This document shows, in pieces, positions 60,054 to 64,000 of a DNA stretch of 64,000 bases. The stretch lies in NCBI RefSeq assembly GCF_023273875.1, contig NZ_CP096882.1:1736001-1800000 (forward strand). Direction: 5' to 3'. The translations under genes were made by a program, and so were the position numbers. Origin of the DNA: Pseudarthrobacter sp. SSS035 (lineage in GTDB: Bacteria; Actinomycetota; Actinomycetes; Actinomycetales; Micrococcaceae). Within the stretch, counting starts at the first letter, position 1. The number at the start of each line of letters is the position of its first letter. Under the pieces are notes generated by a model. It was not told where the DNA came from. It ran no database searches and saw nothing but the letters and a program-made list of their open reading frames with translations.

Positions 60054-60815
60054 TTAGCCGAAGTACTGGGCGCCGTTGACGTCGACCACGGTGCCGGAGA
60101 CGAATGAAGATCCTTCTCCGGCAAGCCACAGGACGGCGTCGGCCACATCGCCCGGGCGTCCGGCTCTGCCGGCGGGGATACCGCTGATGGTTGCCGCTTT
60201 AGACGACGCGGATGTGAACGTGTCGTGGAACGGGGTTGCTTCAATGAAACCGGGTGCGATTGCATTTACCGTGATGCCGTCGGGCGCGACTTCCTTTGCG
60301 AGTCCACGGGTGAAGCCGAATAGAGCTGCCTTGCTGGTGGCGTAGGCCGTTGCCCCGGGGTGTCCGCCGTTGCGTCCGGCAAGGGAGGCGATGTTGATGA
60401 TTCTTCCGCCCGGGCTACTTAACAGCGAGAGCGCATGGTGGGTGGTCAGGAATGCGCTGTCGGTGTTGACGGCCTGGACGGAACGCCACAGTGCGAAGTC
60501 CATGTCCTTGATCAGGCACCGCTGGATGAGGCCGCCGGCGTTGTTGACCAGGATGTCCAGCTTCCCAAATTCATTTTCGATGGTCTTCATAAGCTCGGCC
60601 GCCGAAGCATCGCTTGTTGCGTCTGATGCGATGGCCAGCGGTCGGCTTCCGTCGCTGGAAATGAGCTGTTTCATCTGCTCATCGTCAGGCTGATGCGATC
60701 GGTAAGTGACGGCGACGCGGGCGCCGGCCGCGGCCAATGCGGCAGCAATCTCAAATCCGATTCCAACCCCTCCCCCGGTAATTAGGGCTGTTTTTCCTGC
60801 GAGTGAATTCGGCAC
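60054..60815 (-). CDS. SDR-family oxidoreductase
   Basis: A 253-residue classical short-chain dehydrogenase/reductase: cofactor motif TGGGVGIG at 13-20, NNAGG at 91-95, catalytic Ser144, Tyr158 and Lys162 in AYATSKAAL. The VTYRSH segment after strand 2 (with Arg39) suggests NADP preference. First gene of a leftward operon with the RbsD-like gene, divergent from a sugar ABC importer, so a sugar or polyol dehydrogenase role is likely. Confidence 0.9.
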   Translation of the reverse strand: MPNSLAGKTALITGGGVGIGFEIAAALAAAGARVAVTYRSHQPDDEQMKQLISSDGSRPLAIASDATSDASAAELMKTIENEFGKLDILVNNAGGLIQRCLIKDMDFALWRSVQAVNTDSAFLTTHHALSLLSSPGGRIINIASLAGRNGGHPGATAYATSKAALFGFTRGLAKEVAPDGITVNAIAPGFIEATPFHDTFTSASSKAATISGIPAGRAGRPGDVADAVLWLAGEGSSFVSGTVVDVNGAQYFG

Positions 60816-60871
60816 TGGTCCTCCGGAGGTAGGGGTGGTGTGAACGGCGGATGAGGAATCTACTCATCATT

Positions 60872-60902
60872 CACATAGTGTGCAACATATGCACACTATG
60901 TG
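60872..60902. promoter_or_regulatory. large palindromic operator, sugar locus
   Basis: Perfect 13-bp arms CACATAGTGTGCA / TGCACACTATGTG with a 5-base spacer, 57 bases upstream of the SDR gene. It contains the 14-mer TGCAACATATGCAC, which reappears inverted at 61007-61020. Very likely a repressor site for both divergent operons. Confidence 0.7.
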
Positions 60903-61006
60903 CAAGCAGCGCCACTGGGGATTCGCTGAATACCGCATCGAGGAGCGGGTTCCATCGAAACCGTTGACATTCTGGACAGCGTCGCCTTATCGTTCTTGCA
61001 CACCTA

Positions 61007-61020
61007 GTGCATATGTTGCA
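61007..61020. promoter_or_regulatory. second operator copy, sugar locus
   Basis: GTGCATATGTTGCA, the exact reverse complement of the 14-mer inside the large palindrome 113 bases to the left, with TGCACACCTAG before it. Located 46 bases upstream of the binding-protein start. Two spaced copies could allow looping repression. Confidence 0.6.
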
Positions 61021-61066
61021 CTTCGACTTTCCCCGTAAAGGGCGATTGATCAAGGAGGATCACTTG

Positions 61067-62356
61067 ATGCACAGGCGCAGCTTTTTGATACTGGCCACCG
61101 GGTCCCTGGCAATGACCGCGTTGGCGGCATGCTCCCAGCCGGCCGCCCCGGCGGGCGACCGCGAGGCCACACTGAAGGTCTGGAACCCTCAGGACAACTG
61201 GCGCAAGACCACGAAGTTCTACGACGGCAGGGTCCAGGCGTTCACGGATAAATACCCCAAAGTGAAGGTCGAATACGTCGACGTTCCCTATGGACAATAC
61301 GAAGCTCGCTACACCTCGGGATTCAGCAGCTCCTCTGATGCGCCGGACATCTTTATGGGCCAAGTTTCCTACTACGGCGGCGCAATGGGGATCGCGGCCC
61401 TAGCGCCCGACGAGCTTCAGAAAACCTGGGAGGAGAAGCTCAGCAGTGTGACCCGCGACAACTTCAAGGTGGATGGAAAATGGGCCGGGTATCCGGTTAG
61501 CACTGACCTGGGAATGCAGCTCTATTACAACACTGAGCACTTCGTGGCCGCCGGCCTGGATCCCAAATCACCGCCGAAAACGTTCGCGGAACTGCGCCAG
61601 TTTGCCGGAGATCTTGCAAAAAGAGATGGCGAAAAGGTCACCCGCAACGGGCTGGCACTGCGCTACTCCGGGAACCCCACCGGCATTGCGGACAAGGCAC
61701 TTCCCTATGTTCACGCCTTTGGCGGGCGTTTGTACTCCGAGGACCACAAGACGTCCAAAGGCTTCATCAACAGCGAAGCAACAGTCGCGGGAATCCAGTA
61801 CATGCAGGACCTGATTACCAAGGACCGCGTCACCAGCCTCGAGCTGGGAAGCCCCGACGATACCTTCGCACAAGGACTCTCATCGATGACGATGCGCGAA
61901 GGTTGGTACGAAGGCTGGTTGAAGCAGAACGCACCCACGGTGGAATTCGGCGTCGTCCCCTACCCTGAAGGCCCCGAGGGCTACCCCAAGGTATCGCTGC
62001 TGTTCAATTGGGCTTGGATGGTCAACGATCGTTCCAATAACAAGGACCTGGCATGGGAATGGATGAGGGCTGTCGCCAACCCCGCCACTGATCTGGAGCT
62101 CGCCAAGCTCGAAGGTTACCTGCCGGTTTGGAACGAAAACTTCGCCACTCCCTATGTCACGGAGCGCCGAGATTTCCAAGCTGTGGAAAAGCAGATCGCG
62201 GAAGGCGGAGGGCCGGTGTATAACGCTCCTTACACAAACCAGATCGCGCTCGTGGTGGGTAGCGCCATCGAAAAGTGCCTGCAGGGTGCCGAGGTCAAAC
62301 AGACCCTGGACGGCATCGTTTCGCAGGTCGATGAGCTACTCGAGCGCGGGCGGTAA
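61067..62356 (+). CDS. ABC sugar importer binding lipoprotein, family 1
   Basis: A 429-residue extracellular solute-binding protein (SBP_bac_1). Basic start MHRRS, hydrophobic segment, lipobox LAAC with Cys22. Mature region TLKVWNPQDNWRKTTKFYDG, GYPVSTDLGMQLYYNTEHF and the C-terminal WAWMVNDRS block fit carbohydrate-binding members. AAGGAGG lies nine bases before the ATG; 20 more codons are open but run into the operator. It starts a rightward operon with two permeases. Confidence 0.93.
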   Translation: MHRRSFLILATGSLAMTALAACSQPAAPAGDREATLKVWNPQDNWRKTTKFYDGRVQAFTDKYPKVKVEYVDVPYGQYEARYTSGFSSSSDAPDIFMGQVSYYGGAMGIAALAPDELQKTWEEKLSSVTRDNFKVDGKWAGYPVSTDLGMQLYYNTEHFVAAGLDPKSPPKTFAELRQFAGDLAKRDGEKVTRNGLALRYSGNPTGIADKALPYVHAFGGRLYSEDHKTSKGFINSEATVAGIQYMQDLITKDRVTSLELGSPDDTFAQGLSSMTMREGWYEGWLKQNAPTVEFGVVPYPEGPEGYPKVSLLFNWAWMVNDRSNNKDLAWEWMRAVANPATDLELAKLEGYLPVWNENFATPYVTERRDFQAVEKQIAEGGGPVYNAPYTNQIALVVGSAIEKCLQGAEVKQTLDGIVSQVDELLERGR

Positions 62357-62359
62357 ACA

Positions 62360-63265
62360 GTGAATGCAACTGTCCTGAAAACAAAGGGAATGAACACGTC
62401 GCTTCACACGCGCCGCGCCTACATCTTTCTAGCGCCCGCCCTGTTCTTCGTCCTGGTTCTCTTCATCATCCCGCTCGGTTACAACGTCCTAATCAGTTTC
62501 TTTGACTGGTCGGCGGTAGGCCGGAAGCAGTTCAATGGGATCGAGAACTATGTCAAAGTTTTGGGTAGCGAACGATTCCTAAACGCGGCCGGCAACACCA
62601 TGTACTTCACCGCGCTGGCCGTTCCCATCGGCGTCGCCCTTTCGCTGATTGTTGCCCTGGGCTTTAACGCGCTTTTCATCACGAGAATCACAGGATTCAT
62701 CCGAGCACTCTATTTCGCCCCTGTGGTTGCATCCCTCACTGCAGTGGCCTTCGTCTGGCTGTGGATCTTCAATCCGTCATACGGTCTGGCCAACGAGGTG
62801 CTCGGCATTTTTGGAATCGGACCGCAGCCGTGGCTGACTGATGAATCGCAAGCTGTGCCTGCTCTGGCAATCATGTATATCTGGGCGCGTCTGGGCTTCA
62901 ACGTAATCATCCTCCTGGCTGGACTTCAAGCGATTGACCGCTCCTACTACGAAGCCGCACGAATCGACGGTGCAGGCCCGTTCAAGATGTTTTGGTCCAT
63001 CACGCTTCCGCTCCTGAACCGTCAAATGGTGCTGGTCATCAGCGTGGAGGTAATGAACGCAATCAAGCTCTTCGAGCTGCCGTTCGTCGCGACCAAGGGG
63101 GGACCAGTGGGCTCAACCCGATCGATCGTGATGGAAATCTACGAACTGGCGTTCCGCGCCGACCGGTGGGGAGAAGCTGCGGTCTACGTAATTTTCCTTT
63201 TCATTTTCCTGCTCGTCGTCACCGGATTGATCCGGAAACTCTTCACAAGGGACATATCGGAATGA
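62360..63265 (+). CDS. ABC sugar importer permease, MalF/UgpA type
   Basis: A 301-residue permease with six membrane segments, opening RRAYIFLAPALFFVLVLFIIPLGYN as in CUT1-family proteins. The EAA loop is YYEAARIDGAGPFKMFWSITLPLL, the contact for the ATPase. GTG start four bases after the binding-protein stop; its end overlaps the second permease by 4 bases. Confidence 0.93.
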   Translation: MNATVLKTKGMNTSLHTRRAYIFLAPALFFVLVLFIIPLGYNVLISFFDWSAVGRKQFNGIENYVKVLGSERFLNAAGNTMYFTALAVPIGVALSLIVALGFNALFITRITGFIRALYFAPVVASLTAVAFVWLWIFNPSYGLANEVLGIFGIGPQPWLTDESQAVPALAIMYIWARLGFNVIILLAGLQAIDRSYYEAARIDGAGPFKMFWSITLPLLNRQMVLVISVEVMNAIKLFELPFVATKGGPVGSTRSIVMEIYELAFRADRWGEAAVYVIFLFIFLLVVTGLIRKLFTRDISE

Positions 63266-64000
63266 CCACCACGATTATCCGACCTGAAACGAAGGGCACA
63301 TCGCAGCCTGCCCAACGCCGCATCCGATTCCGATGGAGTCTGCTGCTGATCAAGATCGCGCTCATCGCTGGCGGCGTCGTGTTGCTGGTGCCACTGGCCT
63401 GGGTCGCTCTGTCATCACTAAAGCGTCCGGACGAGATCCTGCAGCTTCCGGTGAAATGGCTACCGGAGAATTTCTTCAACTTCAGCAACTACGTTCAGCT
63501 GTTCGCCCAGTACGACTTCGGCCGCTATATCGCTAACTCGTTCCTGGTCACGGGCATCGGTATCATCACCAGCCTGGTCATTGCCCTATTTGCGGCCTAT
63601 GCGTTTGCCTACTACCAATTCCCGTTCAAGGAACCGATTTTCCTCCTGGTACTGGCCCTGTTCATGGTTCCCCAGGAAGCACTCGTCATTCCGATGTTCC
63701 TGATGGTCTCCGGCGCCGGCCTCAACAACACTTACATCGGAATGGCGTTCCCGGACTTGTTCACGGTGCTGGGCGTGTACTTGCTCCGGCAATTCATGGA
63801 GGGCATCCCGTACAGCTACGTGGAAGCCGCGCGCATGGACGGTGCCAGCGAGTTCCGAATCATGACCCGTGTAATCACGCCAATGGTCGCTCCGGCCATC
63901 GTTGTCTTCATCATCATCAAGTTCATGTTCACGTGGAACACGTTCCTGTGGCCGATGCTGATCGCGCAGGACGAGAAGATGTACACCGTGACCGTTGGCC
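63262..64000 (+). CDS. ABC sugar importer permease, MalG/UgpE type, partial
   Basis: First 246 residues of a CUT1-type permease that continues beyond the window. N-terminal tail of about 25 residues, first membrane segment ALIAGGVVLLVPLAWVALSSLK, then IANSFLVTGIGIITSLVIAL and the EAA loop YVEAARMDGASEFRIMTRVI. ATGA overlap with the first permease. The ATPase of this importer is not in the window; many actinobacteria share one MsiK-type ATPase among such systems. Confidence 0.93.
   Translation, partial: MTTTIIRPETKGTSQPAQRRIRFRWSLLLIKIALIAGGVVLLVPLAWVALSSLKRPDEILQLPVKWLPENFFNFSNYVQLFAQYDFGRYIANSFLVTGIGIITSLVIALFAAYAFAYYQFPFKEPIFLLVLALFMVPQEALVIPMFLMVSGAGLNNTYIGMAFPDLFTVLGVYLLRQFMEGIPYSYVEAARMDGASEFRIMTRVITPMVAPAIVVFIIIKFMFTWNTFLWPMLIAQDEKMYTVTVG

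Noticed and set aside
1..64000. CRISPR arrays, tRNA or rRNA genes, replication origin
   Set aside because: No regularly spaced direct repeats, no cloverleaf-like segments with TTCGA-type T-loops in the intergenic stretches, and no rRNA-like sequence or DnaA-box cluster were seen by eye.

Overview
The window is high-GC chromosomal DNA of an actinobacterium, most likely of the Arthrobacter/Paenarthrobacter group. This is inferred from codon bias, many GTG starts, GGAGG-type ribosome binding sites, the urease order ureABCEFGD followed by a NiCoT nickel permease, and the gene families present; no rRNA or tRNA is here to confirm it. Most of the window is accessory catabolic DNA aimed at nitrogen-containing and aromatic compounds.

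Layout. 1-1.9 kb: end of an ABC exporter (FtsX-type permease plus ATPase) and an alpha/beta hydrolase. 2.0-2.3 kb: MFS transporter remnant. 2.4-22.8 kb: a large catabolic island. Its core is 14 closely packed minus-strand genes (18360 down to 6323), seven of whose junctions are 4-base stop/start overlaps: a dipeptide/nickel-type ABC importer, two pairs of metallo-beta-lactamase-fold proteins, an isochorismatase-type amidohydrolase, a PuuE-like deacetylase, a cupin, an XRE-cupin regulator and an arylmalonate-decarboxylase-like protein. It is flanked by a coupled amidase/amidohydrolase pair, a second PuuE-like gene, and a plus-strand set (frameshifted aminotransferase, acetamidase/formamidase, dihydropyrimidinase, FMN reductase). 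Together they suggest import and stepwise C-N bond hydrolysis of an unidentified cyclic amide, hydantoin or pyrimidine-like compound.

22.8-28 kb: a junction zone of decayed mobile DNA (resolvase, IS21-type and TniQ-like remnants), small ORFs, a CynX-type MFS gene and a GntR regulator. 28-34 kb: a thioesterase, then an amino-acid-type ABC importer bracketed by two cytosine-deaminase-like amidohydrolases. 34-39.7 kb: a PaaX-type regulator, an ornithine-cyclodeaminase-family protein, a YtcJ-type amidohydrolase and an MFS importer. Two families of palindromes (TTGGTATACCAA-like and GTGACGATCGTCAC-like) recur in promoters between 24.8 and 40.3 kb and probably mark two regulons.

39.7-50.3 kb: a CoA-dependent aromatic pathway (RidA, fumarylacetoacetase-family hydrolase, cupin, thioesterase, 2-aminobenzoate/benzoate-type CoA ligase, fused salicylyl-CoA-5-hydroxylase-like/Old-Yellow-Enzyme protein) beside kynureninase and an Lrp-type regulator. 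This fits tryptophan-kynurenine-anthranilate catabolism through 2-aminobenzoyl-CoA. The two transporters between the halves are broken: an MFS gene with frameshifts and an amino-acid permease cut by an IS256 fragment.

50.7-58 kb: a Phd/RelE toxin-antitoxin pair, an ArfB-like ribosome rescue factor, the nickel permease and urease genes. 58-64 kb: small conserved proteins, a rhodanese, and a divergent sugar locus (SDR and RbsD/FucU-like proteins against a family-1 ABC sugar importer) with a shared pair of strong operator-like palindromes. The last permease runs off the window.
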